NCBI RefSeq assembly: GCF_004923295.1
Contig: NZ_CP039637.1
Coordinates: forward strand, 806,001 to 870,000
DNA from: Azospirillum sp. TSH100
Lineage (GTDB): Bacteria; Pseudomonadota; Alphaproteobacteria; Azospirillales; Azospirillaceae
Direction: 5' to 3'
DNA: 64,000 nucleotides
The position numbers and the translations under genes were made by a program. The notes beneath the pieces are model-generated. The model made no database searches. It saw only the letters and a list, made by a program, of their open reading frames with translations, and was not told where the DNA came from. Every line of letters begins with the position of its first letter. The stretch's first letter is position 1. This document shows positions 43,160-52,454 of the stretch, piece by piece.

Positions 43160-44032
43160 TCAGGTCCCGGCAGCCGTCAGAGCCTCCATGTCCCGCAATT
43201 CGTTCGCACGAACCTGGATGAAACGGATCGTCATTCCGCACAACACCACCGATGTCAAAGGCCCGCCGGCATAGGCGCCGGTGTCGATCCCGATCCGGTT
43301 GTTGCGCACCTCGGGAAACGGGCTGATCGAATGGCCGTGGACGATCCGCTTTTCGTGCGGTCCGGCAAAGCCCAGAAAGGAATCCCGTATCCAGCACAGA
43401 TCATGCTCGGTCTGGTCGGCGAGCGGAATGGACGGGCGGATACCTGCATGGACGAAGGCATAATCGCCGACGATCGCCATTGGTTCGAGCGTTTCCAGAA
43501 ATCGCCGATGGGACGATGGAAGACGGCGACACAGGGCATCGTGAAGCGACAGCAGAGATGCTGCACCATCCAGGTCATGCAGGTTGGCAATGCCGTAGCT
43601 GGCCAAGGTCGCCACCCCTCCGAACCGCAGCCAATCCCGGCCGGACACGGGGTCGCGCAGAAACTCCAGCATCGCCTGCTCGTGATTGCCGATCAGGCAG
43701 CGCGTCGAAAAGCCGGGAAGCGAAAGGGACGCCAGACGATCGACCACGCCCGCGCTGTCCGGACCGCGGTCTATGTAGTCTCCAAGAAAGATCAGCCAAC
43801 GCTGCCCTGCCGCCGAAGATCTGTCGGCATCGGCACGGACACGATCCAGCAGCCTGTCAAGCTGTCCCAGGCAGCCATGGATGTCTCCGATGGCATAGAC
43901 CAGAACATCGTCGGGCACGCTGGACGGCGCGGCAGGGCCATCACGGTCGTCTTGCGGCTGTCCGATGACGCTATCGATCCAGCCACGAAGCCAATCAAAA
44001 GGACGCGGAAGCGAAAACCTGGATCCGATCAC
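43160..44032 (-). CDS. Calcineurin-like metallophosphoesterase
   Basis: 290 residues with the full PPP-type motif set in order: GDIHG (about 49-53), GDYIDRG (about 85-91), GNHE (about 117-120), FVHAG, and HGHS. This is the bacterial serine/threonine phosphatase or diadenosine tetraphosphatase group. A preceding 45-residue N-terminal segment is outside the fold. The start codon overlaps the stop of the secreted repeat-protein gene (ATGA), so the two are coupled. Its link to polysaccharide synthesis is only positional; dephosphorylating Wzc-like tyrosine kinase is unlikely for this fold. Confidence 0.83.
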   Translation of the reverse strand: MIGSRFSLPRPFDWLRGWIDSVIGQPQDDRDGPAAPSSVPDDVLVYAIGDIHGCLGQLDRLLDRVRADADRSSAAGQRWLIFLGDYIDRGPDSAGVVDRLASLSLPGFSTRCLIGNHEQAMLEFLRDPVSGRDWLRFGGVATLASYGIANLHDLDGAASLLSLHDALCRRLPSSHRRFLETLEPMAIVGDYAFVHAGIRPSIPLADQTEHDLCWIRDSFLGFAGPHEKRIVHGHSISPFPEVRNNRIGIDTGAYAGGPLTSVVLCGMTIRFIQVRANELRDMEALTAAGT

Positions 44033-45102
44033 GACGGGCTGGCGTTGTTGACGACGATCAATCCGTCATTCGTCGGGTTGGTGACCTGAGGCGTCTGGGT
44101 GTTGGTCTGGGTGATCGGCTGCTGAGCCACCGCGGTGCCGGCCAGAATGGCGTTCGTTTCCGCCCCGTTGCTCGCATTGATCTGGCTGAGCCTGGTGTCC
44201 TTGCTGGCGTCGGTGATCGCCCGGACGACGGAAACCGAAAGCGAGGGATCGGCCGCCGTGACCTGGGGAGACTTCACCGTGGCATAGGAGTCGGCCATCA
44301 CCCTGATCGCAGCGGCGGGCGCCGACTGATACACCGCCGGATTGGTCACCACGGTGGCGACCGTCCCGGCGATTGTCCCCACGGCCTGCGGGGCAACCCG
44401 CTGCGCATCGGGATTGACGATGATTCGGGCAGCCGAGATCGCCACATCCATCACCTGCTGCGGAGCGCTCTGCTGCACCGCCGCGCTCACCCCGACGGCC
44501 TGGGTCGCCTGACTGGCGATCTGGACCGCGGCGGCGGGACTGACCGCCAACACCGCCTCGGCGACCTTCATGGCGCTCACGGAGACATTCGCCACCAGAA
44601 CCGGATTTCCGGTGGTCGCCGCCACGGCGATGGCGGCAGTCGCCACGGACGCCGACAGTTCAGGCGCCGCCCGCTGCACGCCCGGCGCGACGAAGATGCG
44701 CGACGCCTGGGTCAGCACCATTTCGGTCTGCTGGGGGGCCGAGGTGACGACGGGCGTCGCGCGCACCGTCTGGACGGCGGCGGCGGCGGCTTGAATCGCA
44801 CGGGTTGGGTCGGTGGCGAGCGTCGATTCCGCGACGGACAGCAGAGCGGCGGACAACGACGCGGCCTGCGTCGGGCTGCCGTTCGACAGAGTGGAAATGA
44901 CGGCGGCGATCTGCTGCGCATTGCCGGCGAGAAAGGCCGCGCGCAGGGCGGGCGGCAGGGTCGCGACACCCGCCGGAGTCTGCTGTGACTGCTGGGACCA
45001 TGCCGGCACGACCGGATCGGCAAGCGCCAGGAGGGCAAATGCCAGGACCGCGCCCGTCAATCCCGGATGGCGCTTTCCTCGGCGGTCGGAAAAAACCTTC
45101 AT
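44029..45102 (-). CDS. Secreted Ala/Val-rich protein with two 91-residue repeats
   Basis: 357 residues from ATG 45102, preceded by GGGGGTGAG. A signal peptide (hydrophobic core LTGAVLAFALLALA, likely cleavage near AWS/QQS at 36) is followed by a low-complexity helical protein rich in Ala, Val, Gln and Thr. Residues 86-176 and 177-267 repeat with a 91-residue period: VAE-x3-LA and SAPQQ-x3-V-x3-A-x-RI-x-V-x-P-x2-QR-x-AP recur in both. The C-terminus is Thr/Gln/Asn-rich. I recognise no family. It is translationally coupled to the phosphoesterase gene beside the polysaccharide locus, so an envelope or matrix role is possible. Confidence 0.65.
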   Translation of the reverse strand: MKVFSDRRGKRHPGLTGAVLAFALLALADPVVPAWSQQSQQTPAGVATLPPALRAAFLAGNAQQIAAVISTLSNGSPTQAASLSAALLSVAESTLATDPTRAIQAAAAAVQTVRATPVVTSAPQQTEMVLTQASRIFVAPGVQRAAPELSASVATAAIAVAATTGNPVLVANVSVSAMKVAEAVLAVSPAAAVQIASQATQAVGVSAAVQQSAPQQVMDVAISAARIIVNPDAQRVAPQAVGTIAGTVATVVTNPAVYQSAPAAAIRVMADSYATVKSPQVTAADPSLSVSVVRAITDASKDTRLSQINASNGAETNAILAGTAVAQQPITQTNTQTPQVTNPTNDGLIVVNNASPS

Positions 45103-45337
45103 CTCACCCCCACGGACCACGATGCCGCTTCGACAGTCCAATCGGCACGGTCAAAGAAGGAACCCCTTCATCGGCATGGAAAAAGCTAACATGCGACGCC
45201 GATGATTGACCAGGGTGTTCGGCGGCCGGACAAATCGAAACCCGCCATCTCCAGGGGGACTTGTCGCCTTGCCGCCAAGGTTGCCGACGGCTTGCACGGC
45301 GCAACCGATGACCTGCCACAATGACCCGCCGGGATGC

Positions 45338-46708
45338 TCAGGCCGCTGCGGCATTCTCCGCTCTGGCGGCCCTCTCCACCGGCGCGGAGCGTACGGCGCA
45401 GCCCATGGCGGATCCGGCGATGGCCGCCCAGGTCACGGCGACCGCAGGGATCTGCATGCCGAAATCAATCAGGGAATGGACCGCGACCAGCGCTGTCGCG
45501 GCACAACCCAAGGATGCGCAGACCCGCCGCCCGCCTTGCCGGAACGCAGCCCGCAGGCAGACGGCGAAACCCCAGGCGATGGCGGACAGCAGCGCAAAGG
45601 CCGCGGGAATGCCCAACTCCAGCGCCAGCTCGAGATAGACATTGTGCGCCTGCAGCCAGACCTGGGAAATGCCGGCCGGGCGGGCCATCGCGAAAACGTC
45701 GGGAAAGCTGCCCAAGCCATACCCAGTCCAGGGTTTTTCGGCGATCAAGCCGGTGGCGACGACGTAGACCCGGAGGCGGTCCGCCGCTTCGGAAGCCGGA
45801 TGGGTCGCGCCATGATCGAGGAACAGGCAAAAAGCCAGCACGACCGCCCCGGCAAGACCGGCGCCCACCGCCATTCTCAGCAGCCAACCCCAGCGCGAAG
45901 ACCGCAGACCATAGACGAACACGGTGATGCCGACAGCGGCGGCGGCGGCTCCGCCGCGCGATCCCGTCGCGAGGAGTGCTGCGGTCACCGGGATCAAGGC
46001 CAACAGATAGACCATCGTCGGACGGGCCAGATGCGGCAGCAGACGGCGTCCCCGCCCGGCCCCGCCAAGCCGGCGGACGACGGCGGCAGCCACCGTCAGC
46101 AATCCCAGCCCCGCATAGGTGGCGTAGCTGTTGCGGTTGACGAAGGTGGATGTCAGGTCGTCCCGGTAGGCCCACTTCTCCATCCAAAGGATCATCGGCG
46201 GATCGGCGCTGAAGGCCGCCAACCCATACAGCGCGTAGAGCGCTGCCGCCAAGGCCAGACCATCGATCAGGGCGTAGGCCCGCCGATCCGATGCCCCATG
46301 CTGATAAGCCAGCCAGAATGTCAGCGCGTAGCAGGACAGCCGGACAAGACCATCCACCGCGGCCGACGGCGCCAGTCCAATGCGGCCGACCACTTCCGGC
46401 GCCACGGACAACGCCGCCGCGGCGTCGGTCCACAGCGGATTCCAAATGGTGAAGGGAGGCACCAGCCAGGTCTGCGCCGCCGCCCATCCCGCCGCACACA
46501 GAAACGCGACACCGGGAATCGCCAGGGGGCCGACACGGTTGTTCGGCGCGCCCCGTTCGCGAAAAACGGCCAAGGGCCACAGAATCGACAGGGCCGCCAT
46601 GACCATCGCCAGCACCGTCCAGGCCAAAGGGCGGTTGGAGCCCAGCGGCAGAGGGGCGAGCGACACCGTTGCCAGGAAAATCCAGAAATGCAGTCGTCGT
46701 AGCCGCAT
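45338..46708 (-). CDS. O-antigen ligase/polymerase-like membrane protein (Wzy_C)
   Basis: 456 residues from ATG 46708 (a Met 13 codons earlier is an alternative). About 11-12 membrane helices with the large periplasmic loop before the C-terminal part containing STFVNRNSYATYAGLG, TGYGLGSFPDVF and HNVYLELALELG, all typical of the Wzy_C/WaaL group. It would polymerise or ligate sugar repeat units at the periplasmic face. It is divergent from the methyltransferase at 46911 and is one of two such proteins in the locus, the other being at 59856. Confidence 0.8.
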   Translation of the reverse strand: MRLRRLHFWIFLATVSLAPLPLGSNRPLAWTVLAMVMAALSILWPLAVFRERGAPNNRVGPLAIPGVAFLCAAGWAAAQTWLVPPFTIWNPLWTDAAAALSVAPEVVGRIGLAPSAAVDGLVRLSCYALTFWLAYQHGASDRRAYALIDGLALAAALYALYGLAAFSADPPMILWMEKWAYRDDLTSTFVNRNSYATYAGLGLLTVAAAVVRRLGGAGRGRRLLPHLARPTMVYLLALIPVTAALLATGSRGGAAAAAVGITVFVYGLRSSRWGWLLRMAVGAGLAGAVVLAFCLFLDHGATHPASEAADRLRVYVVATGLIAEKPWTGYGLGSFPDVFAMARPAGISQVWLQAHNVYLELALELGIPAAFALLSAIAWGFAVCLRAAFRQGGRRVCASLGCAATALVAVHSLIDFGMQIPAVAVTWAAIAGSAMGCAVRSAPVERAARAENAAAA

Positions 46709-46910
46709 GGATGTCGATCGGTCTTTCGCAGATGGCACAGGGCGCACGACGATGCGCGGCCGAAGGTAAAAGATTCGATGAAGCGCCTCAAGCGGGTCCG
46801 CTCATGCCGCAACAGTGACCCCTTGCAGCCCGGAGTCGGCTTCGGGCTTATTGGGCGTCATGGACTGGCCGACGGCATGGATCGGCCTCCACCGATTTGA
46901 ACGGATTCAG

Positions 46911-47822
46911 ATGACTGACGTGACGCCCGCACGGACGGTAGAGTTCGATTTCACCCACGCCGACCTGACGGAACTTGTCGCCGGCTGCGCGGCCGATCCG
47001 CTCGCCACGATCGTCCGTCAGCGGATCGTGCCGGGATCGCATGTTCTCGAGGCGGGCGCCGGATCGGGGAAATGGCTCAAGGCACTGGCGGACCAGGGCT
47101 TCACCGTCGATGGGATCGAAATCAATAACGCCAATGTCGAACGGTTCCGTGCGGCATGGCCCGACATTCCCTTCATTCACGGTGACGTGGAGCGCATGCC
47201 ATACGGTGATGCCGCGTTCGATGCCATCCTTTCCCTGGGTGTCGTGGAGCATCTGATCGATGGTCCCGAGCGTGCTCTGGCGGAAATGCATCGGGTGCTC
47301 AAACCCGGCGGCACAATGTTCCTGACGGTGCCCGACGCCAACGCCTCCTTCCGGCTGGAACAGGTCAAGGACCATATTCTCCACCGGCTTTATGGTTCGG
47401 AAGCCCTGCGGCGGTTGCTGGGCAAGCGCCCGGCCGCCTATTCCCGCGACGCCGAACGGCAACGGTTGAAGGCCATCGGACGACGGCGACGGGCCGGCGT
47501 TCCCGTCAAGTTCAGCTTCGCGCCGGATCAAGGGCGCAGCTTCTATGAATACCGTTTCACCACCGCGCGGATCGTCGGAGCGATCGAAGCCGCCGGCTTT
47601 CAAACCACCGCGATCGACCGGCTCTATCCTGCCGACCGGCTCTATCAGATTTTCGGCCGGCTGGCGGGAAGCGCGGGGACGAACCGGCCGATCTCGCTCA
47701 ATCCCTTGGGACGCCTCCTGCTCACGTGCCTGCCGCGGCACTGGATCGATCACATGATCCTCGTCGTCGCGCAACGGCCGGAGTTGCGGCCGGAGTTGCG
47801 GCCGGACCGGCACCATGGGTGA
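46911..47822 (+). CDS. SAM-dependent methyltransferase (class I)
   Basis: 303 residues from ATG 46911; ATG 46860 is possible. The Rossmann SAM-binding motif VLEAGAGSGKW lies near residues 43-53, followed by GIEI and SLGVVEHLIDGPERALAEMHRVLKPGG. The C-terminal half is specific and contains a duplicated ELRP (an imperfect 12-bp tandem repeat near 47779-47802). The stop codon overlaps the start of the flippase fusion, so the two are coupled. A sugar O-methylation or lipid-linked-glycan role is inferred from context. Confidence 0.77.
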   Translation: MTDVTPARTVEFDFTHADLTELVAGCAADPLATIVRQRIVPGSHVLEAGAGSGKWLKALADQGFTVDGIEINNANVERFRAAWPDIPFIHGDVERMPYGDAAFDAILSLGVVEHLIDGPERALAEMHRVLKPGGTMFLTVPDANASFRLEQVKDHILHRLYGSEALRRLLGKRPAAYSRDAERQRLKAIGRRRRAGVPVKFSFAPDQGRSFYEYRFTTARIVGAIEAAGFQTTAIDRLYPADRLYQIFGRLAGSAGTNRPISLNPLGRLLLTCLPRHWIDHMILVVAQRPELRPELRPDRHHG

Positions 47823-50052
47823 ACAGGTCTCGGTGATCGGACGGGCCCTGCGCTGGACCTGGGGCCTCAACACCCTTGCCGCCGCCCTTCAACTGGCGCT
47901 CGCCTGCCTGACCGCGCGTTTCGTGGCGCCCGCCGACTATGGGCTGATGGCCGCCGCCGCGGGCACGGTCCGCTTCGCGCTCTATCTGGCCGATCTCGGC
48001 ATTTCGTCCTCGATCGTCCAGAAACCGGATTTCGACACCTCCCGCGACGGTCCGGTCTTCTTCTGGATGTCGGCGGGGGCCGGAGCGGTCACCGCTTCGC
48101 TGATCTGGCTGCTGGCCCCCTGGCTGGCGGGGTGGAACGGACATCCGGAGGCCGTCTGGCTGATCCGGGCCTACGGACTGATCGCCGTGCTGTCCGGAGC
48201 CGGGCAGATCGGTCTCGCCCTGGCCCGTCGGCGCCTGGATTTCCGCGCCGTCAGCCTATGGGGACTGGGCGCGATGCTGGCCGGGCAGGGTCTGGTCGCA
48301 ACACCGCTGGCAGTCGCCGGGTTCGGGGCCTGGAGCCTGCTGGCGGGTGCGCTGACACAAGCCGCCGTGCTCGCCGCGCTGGCCCTGCGCTCCAGCACCG
48401 CCGTTCTGAAGCCCGTTCCACCGACCCGCGTCCGCGGCATCGAACTGGCCGCGCTGTCCTCACGCTTCCTCGCTTTGCGCATTCTCGATTCCGCCGGCCT
48501 GCATTTGTTGCCGGTGGCGGTCTTCCTGCTGTGCGGCGCCACCGGCGCCGGCCTGTGGGACCGCGCCTTCGCCCTGACGGTGGTGCCGATGGAAATGATC
48601 GCCGTCGGGCTGGGCCAGATCCTGTTCCCGCTGTTCAGCCGCCTGGGCGGCGATCCCACCGCCCGGCGGGAGACCTGGCTGACCAGCCTGATGCTGATGG
48701 TCACGATGACCGCCGCCATTGCGGCGGGCATGGCCGCCGCCGCGCCGGCCCTGGTTCCCCTGGCTTTGGGGGACGGATGGTCGGCCACGACAGCCCCCTT
48801 CTTCTGGCTGGCGGTCTGGAGCGCCATCCGGTCCGTCACCCAGGTCTGCGGCTCCCTTCTGGAGGGGGCCGGCCGTCTGACGGTTCGCGGGGCAATCCAG
48901 TCGGCCTATCTGCTGATGACGGGAATTGCGCTGATTCTGGTTTGGCCGACCCGGGCCGAGGAAGTGGCGCTCTGCCTCGTCGTCGCCGAACTGGCGGCGG
49001 CCCTGCTGCTGCTGCCGACGGCGGCGCGCACCTGCGGCGCGGAACCCGGTGCCGTGGCGGTCCGGCTGGCCGCCGCCCTGTTGCCCGCACCCGTCGTCGC
49101 GGTTGCGGCGAGCGCCGGACTCGCGTTGGGTAACGGCCCGGCCTCCGACGCGGTCCTCGCAATCCTCCTGTCCCTCATCGCTCTGCTTGGGGTCATGCTG
49201 CTCCACCCCTATCGGCCCTTGCGGTGGACCGTGTTCCGCAGCCTGCTGCCGGCCCTGGCCGGGCGTGCGGACACAGCGGCGGAAACGCCTCTGCCGCACC
49301 CTGGAACGGCGCGGCTCGACGTGCTCGGTCTCGGTGTCGATCCCTTCAGCATCGATCGGGCGGTAACGGCCATAAACGGCTGGATCGCCGCCGACGCCCA
49401 CGGCTACATCTGCCTTGCGACGGTCCACGGGGTCATCGAAAGCCGGCGGGATTCCGATTTGGCCGCCGCCTATGCCGGGGCGGCCCTGGTGGGAACCGAC
49501 GGCATGCCGCTGGTGTGGTGGTGCCGGGCCGCGGGATTGCCGGCCGAACGGGTTTACGGTCCGGATTTGATGCTGGCGGTCTGCGCCGCCTCGGCCGGGC
49601 GGGGGTGGCGGCATTTCCTGATGGGCGCCACCGATGAGACCCTTGCGGCACTGAGCGGGGCTCTGCGGCGCCGGTTCCCGGACCTGCACATCGTCGGGAC
49701 GCTCGCCCCGCCCTTTCGCCCGATGACCGATGCCGAAGAGGCGGAGGCCATCGCCGCGATCAACGCAGTCCGGCCCGACATCGTCTGGATCGGCCTCGGC
49801 GCGCCCAAACAGGAAAAATGGATGGCCCGCCATCGCGACCACATCGCGGCGCCGATGATGATCGGCGTCGGCGCCGCCTTCGACTTCCTTGCCGGCACCA
49901 AGCGGCAGGCCCCGCCCTGGATGCGCCGCAACGGGCTGGAATGGCTGTTCCGGCTGTGCTCGGAACCGCGTCGTCTGGCCCGGCGCTACCTTGTCGGGAA
50001 TGCGCTGTTCGTCACGCTCACCGTGGCACGCCTCATCAGAGGACGGACCTGA
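47815..50052 (+). CDS. Wzx-like flippase fused to a WecG/TagA/CpsF glycosyltransferase
   Basis: 745 residues, one open frame without interruption. Residues 1-480 are hydrophobic with about 14 helices, like the MOP/Wzx flippase family (LALACLTARFVAPADYGLMAAA, LGISSSIVQKPDF, MEMIAVGLGQILFPLFSRL). Residues 500-745 form a GT26 domain: LGVDPFSIDRAVTAI, the catalytic Asp in GTDGMPLVW, LGAPKQEKWM and GVGAAFDFLAGTKRQAPPW, ending NGLEWLFRLCSEPRRL. A linker near 480-499 joins them. TagA-type enzymes add N-acetylmannosamine-like sugars to lipid-linked glycan, so this protein could extend and translocate the same intermediate. Confidence 0.85.
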   Translation: MGEQVSVIGRALRWTWGLNTLAAALQLALACLTARFVAPADYGLMAAAAGTVRFALYLADLGISSSIVQKPDFDTSRDGPVFFWMSAGAGAVTASLIWLLAPWLAGWNGHPEAVWLIRAYGLIAVLSGAGQIGLALARRRLDFRAVSLWGLGAMLAGQGLVATPLAVAGFGAWSLLAGALTQAAVLAALALRSSTAVLKPVPPTRVRGIELAALSSRFLALRILDSAGLHLLPVAVFLLCGATGAGLWDRAFALTVVPMEMIAVGLGQILFPLFSRLGGDPTARRETWLTSLMLMVTMTAAIAAGMAAAAPALVPLALGDGWSATTAPFFWLAVWSAIRSVTQVCGSLLEGAGRLTVRGAIQSAYLLMTGIALILVWPTRAEEVALCLVVAELAAALLLLPTAARTCGAEPGAVAVRLAAALLPAPVVAVAASAGLALGNGPASDAVLAILLSLIALLGVMLLHPYRPLRWTVFRSLLPALAGRADTAAETPLPHPGTARLDVLGLGVDPFSIDRAVTAINGWIAADAHGYICLATVHGVIESRRDSDLAAAYAGAALVGTDGMPLVWWCRAAGLPAERVYGPDLMLAVCAASAGRGWRHFLMGATDETLAALSGALRRRFPDLHIVGTLAPPFRPMTDAEEAEAIAAINAVRPDIVWIGLGAPKQEKWMARHRDHIAAPMMIGVGAAFDFLAGTKRQAPPWMRRNGLEWLFRLCSEPRRLARRYLVGNALFVTLTVARLIRGRT

Positions 50053-51211
50053 GGGGACCACCGGCCAGCGCACGCCGGTAAAGCGCCAGGGCGGCCGCGA
50101 AGGCCGCATCCGGCGCCAGGCGGCGCTCCCAGGACTCCCGTCCCCTTGCCCCAAAAGCTGCCAGAGCCCCAGGATCGGACAGCAGCGCCGAGGCCTTGCG
50201 TCGCCAATCCTCGACATCGCCGGGACGTGCGAAGAGGCGCGGGTCGCCGGCGTCGGCGAGCACGTCCGCCGCCGCACCGCCGTCGGCGCACAGAACCGGC
50301 ACCCCCGCCGCCATCGCCTCCGCCACCACAAGCGGGAAGTTCTCGTAGCACAGGGACGGGAACACCAGCAGCGCCGCCCGCGCCATCGCCTGCGCCACCA
50401 CGATGGCCGGCTGCTGCCCAAGGAAACGGACCTGCGGCGGCGCAACCCCGCGAAGGCGGTCCATGTCGGGGCCGTCGCCGATGATGTCCAATTGAACCTC
50501 CACCCCCCGCCATGCCGACAGCAGCGGGTCGAGGCCCTTTTCCGGGCTGAGCCTGCCGACGAACAGCGCGCCCGCGCGTGGAACCCCGCCCCCATGTGCC
50601 GGATAATCAAGCAGCGGCGGGCGGACGGCGATCCGGCCGGCCGGTATGCCGCCACGGGCGAAAAGCCCGGCGGCGAAAGGGGTCAGGGCATGATAGACCG
50701 CCACACCATGGCGATGGACGCCGACCAGCCGCTGCGACACCGCGTATCCGGCCACGGCGGCCGTGGCCGCACGGCTTCCGCGGTAACAGCCGTGCCGTAC
50801 CCCCGGCCATTTGAACGTCTGCCCGACGCAAGCCTCGCATGGTGCGCCGTCGCGCAGCAGCAGGGCATTGGGACAGAGCAGGCGATAATTATGGAGGGTC
50901 TGCACGACCGGCACCGCCATCGACCGGGCCGCGTCGAACACCGCCGCGGACAGCAGCGGGAAGCTGTTGTGGACATGGACGATGTCGGGACGGAACCGTG
51001 CGATCGCCGCCCTGGTCGAGTCATATCCCCGCCGCGACCACAGGGCGGCAAGGGCGAGGCCCAGGGAGCCGCCGCCCTCGATGTCGGCATTGTCCGCCAG
51101 CAGCAAATCCGTTCCCACGCCATGACGGGCCAGCAGGGCGGCTTCGCTTTCGACGACCACATCCTCGCCGCCACGGTGGCGGTAGCGCTCATGGACGATC
51201 AGAACGCGCAT
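50036..51211 (-). CDS. GT4-family glycosyltransferase
   Basis: 391 residues. GT-B fold with N-terminal VLIVHERYRHRGGEDVV and the C-terminal donor site FVGRLSPEKGLDPLLSAW, then ENFPLVVAEAMAAGVPVL with the EX7E pattern. A Cys/His-bearing stretch (PCEACVGQTFKWPGVRHGC) resembles the loop of some capsule transferases. The end overlaps the convergent flippase fusion gene by 17 bp, and the start overlaps the kinase-like gene by 23 bp. The sugar donor cannot be assigned. Confidence 0.83.
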   Translation of the reverse strand: MRVLIVHERYRHRGGEDVVVESEAALLARHGVGTDLLLADNADIEGGGSLGLALAALWSRRGYDSTRAAIARFRPDIVHVHNSFPLLSAAVFDAARSMAVPVVQTLHNYRLLCPNALLLRDGAPCEACVGQTFKWPGVRHGCYRGSRAATAAVAGYAVSQRLVGVHRHGVAVYHALTPFAAGLFARGGIPAGRIAVRPPLLDYPAHGGGVPRAGALFVGRLSPEKGLDPLLSAWRGVEVQLDIIGDGPDMDRLRGVAPPQVRFLGQQPAIVVAQAMARAALLVFPSLCYENFPLVVAEAMAAGVPVLCADGGAAADVLADAGDPRLFARPGDVEDWRRKASALLSDPGALAAFGARGRESWERRLAPDAAFAAALALYRRALAGGPLRSVL

Positions 51212-52454
51212 GGGCGGCCATAACCTCGATCAGATGGGCGTGGACCTGTCGGACCACCGCTGCCGGATCCAGCGCACCGGTGTCCAGAACCAGCCCTACC
51301 GGTTTCTCGGCCGCCAACCGGGCATAGGTCCGGTTCTGGCGGGCGGCCTCCTCCGGCGTCGCTTCCCCCTTCCGCCGGATCAGCAGGTCGGGCGGCGCGG
51401 TCAGCACCACCGCGATGGCGGAACGGGGAGCGAACCGGGTCATCAGGTTCAGGGCCCAAGCGGGCACGGACAGTCCACGACGTTCCGGAGCCGCCCGGTA
51501 GTCGGAAACATAGCGGTCGAAGACCACCACCCGCCCGGCCACGAGCGCCGGCCGGACCCACAGCAGCCCTCCCAGCCAATAATCGGCACAGGCGACCGCC
51601 CAGCGAAGCCAGGAGCGGACGGGGCCGGGAGGAGGTGCTGTGCTCTCCGCCACCGTGGGCGGAGGGGGCGAGATGCCCAGTCGCGGCAGCAGAAAGGGCC
51701 GGGTGTGAAATAGACGGACGCCGGGCGCGACGCGACGGGGAAGCAGCGTCGTCAGAGCGGCGATCAGCGAAGACTTGCCAGCCCCATCGGGTCCGCTGAC
51801 CGCCAGCAGGATGCCGGGCGGACGGGCCAGCCGGCGCCCCCAATCCAGGACCTTTGCCAGCGCCAGACGCAGGACCGCCGCCGGCCGGCGCCGCAGCGCG
51901 ACCGTCAGCGCGGAAAGCCGCCGGGTCCGCGCTCCATGCCACGCACGATCGAGACAATCGTCATGCCCCAGGGCGGCCCTCGCCAACGCCGGCGGAACCT
52001 CGACGGGAGGAGCATCGCCATGCACCAGCCATTTTTCCAGCCCCCGCACGGCACGGGCATCCGCAGGCCGCAGTCGCAACACGTCACCCTCGACGGTGGC
52101 GCCGGCGAAAAGAGCCTGGACATCGACGAACGGCACGCCGCAGGCGCTCAGCGCGCGATGGAAATCGATCTGCGCCGACCCGGAGGGGTCCGCCGGGTCG
52201 GCGGCGGGATCGACAGCCCACACCGCCATCACGCCTCCCATCGGCACGGCATTGACGACCGTCCAGCCCCGATGCGCCGCGACGATGCGGACGAGACCGA
52301 GCCAATCCGCCCAGGGCCGCCAGCCGGCCAGCAGATCGGCATCGCGTCCCTCGAACGGGGCGGCCGGGTCGGCGGCGGCATCCAGCCGCGCCAGAGGCCA
52401 GCCCCGGCGATGCGCCGCGCGCAGCAGATCGGCCAGCAGGGGTTCCCGACTCAT
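51189..52454 (-). CDS. Thymidylate-kinase-like P-loop protein of the polysaccharide locus
   Basis: 421 residues from ATG 52454, which overlaps the deacetylase stop (ATGA). The N-terminal 200 residues (RGWPLARLDAAADP, WADWLGLVRIVAAHRGW, IDFHRALSACGVPF) form an unassigned domain. From about residue 215 comes a P-loop NTPase resembling dTMP kinase: SGPDGAGKSSL near 219-228, VVFDRYVSDYRAAPERRG and a lid region RKGEATPEEAARQNRTYARL. It is much longer than true thymidylate kinases (about 210 residues) and sits in a glycan operon, so it is not thought to act in nucleotide synthesis. A sugar or lipid kinase role is possible. Confidence 0.7.
   Translation of the reverse strand: MSREPLLADLLRAAHRRGWPLARLDAAADPAAPFEGRDADLLAGWRPWADWLGLVRIVAAHRGWTVVNAVPMGGVMAVWAVDPAADPADPSGSAQIDFHRALSACGVPFVDVQALFAGATVEGDVLRLRPADARAVRGLEKWLVHGDAPPVEVPPALARAALGHDDCLDRAWHGARTRRLSALTVALRRRPAAVLRLALAKVLDWGRRLARPPGILLAVSGPDGAGKSSLIAALTTLLPRRVAPGVRLFHTRPFLLPRLGISPPPPTVAESTAPPPGPVRSWLRWAVACADYWLGGLLWVRPALVAGRVVVFDRYVSDYRAAPERRGLSVPAWALNLMTRFAPRSAIAVVLTAPPDLLIRRKGEATPEEAARQNRTYARLAAEKPVGLVLDTGALDPAAVVRQVHAHLIEVMAAHARSDRP

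Noticed and set aside
47779..47802. Tandem repeat encoding ELRPELRP at the end of a methyltransferase
   Set aside because: Two short imperfect units at a variable C-terminus; no basis for a repeat system.
51189..52454. Annotating this as true thymidylate kinase (tmk)
   Set aside because: The protein is about twice the normal length, has an extra N-terminal domain and lies in a polysaccharide operon.
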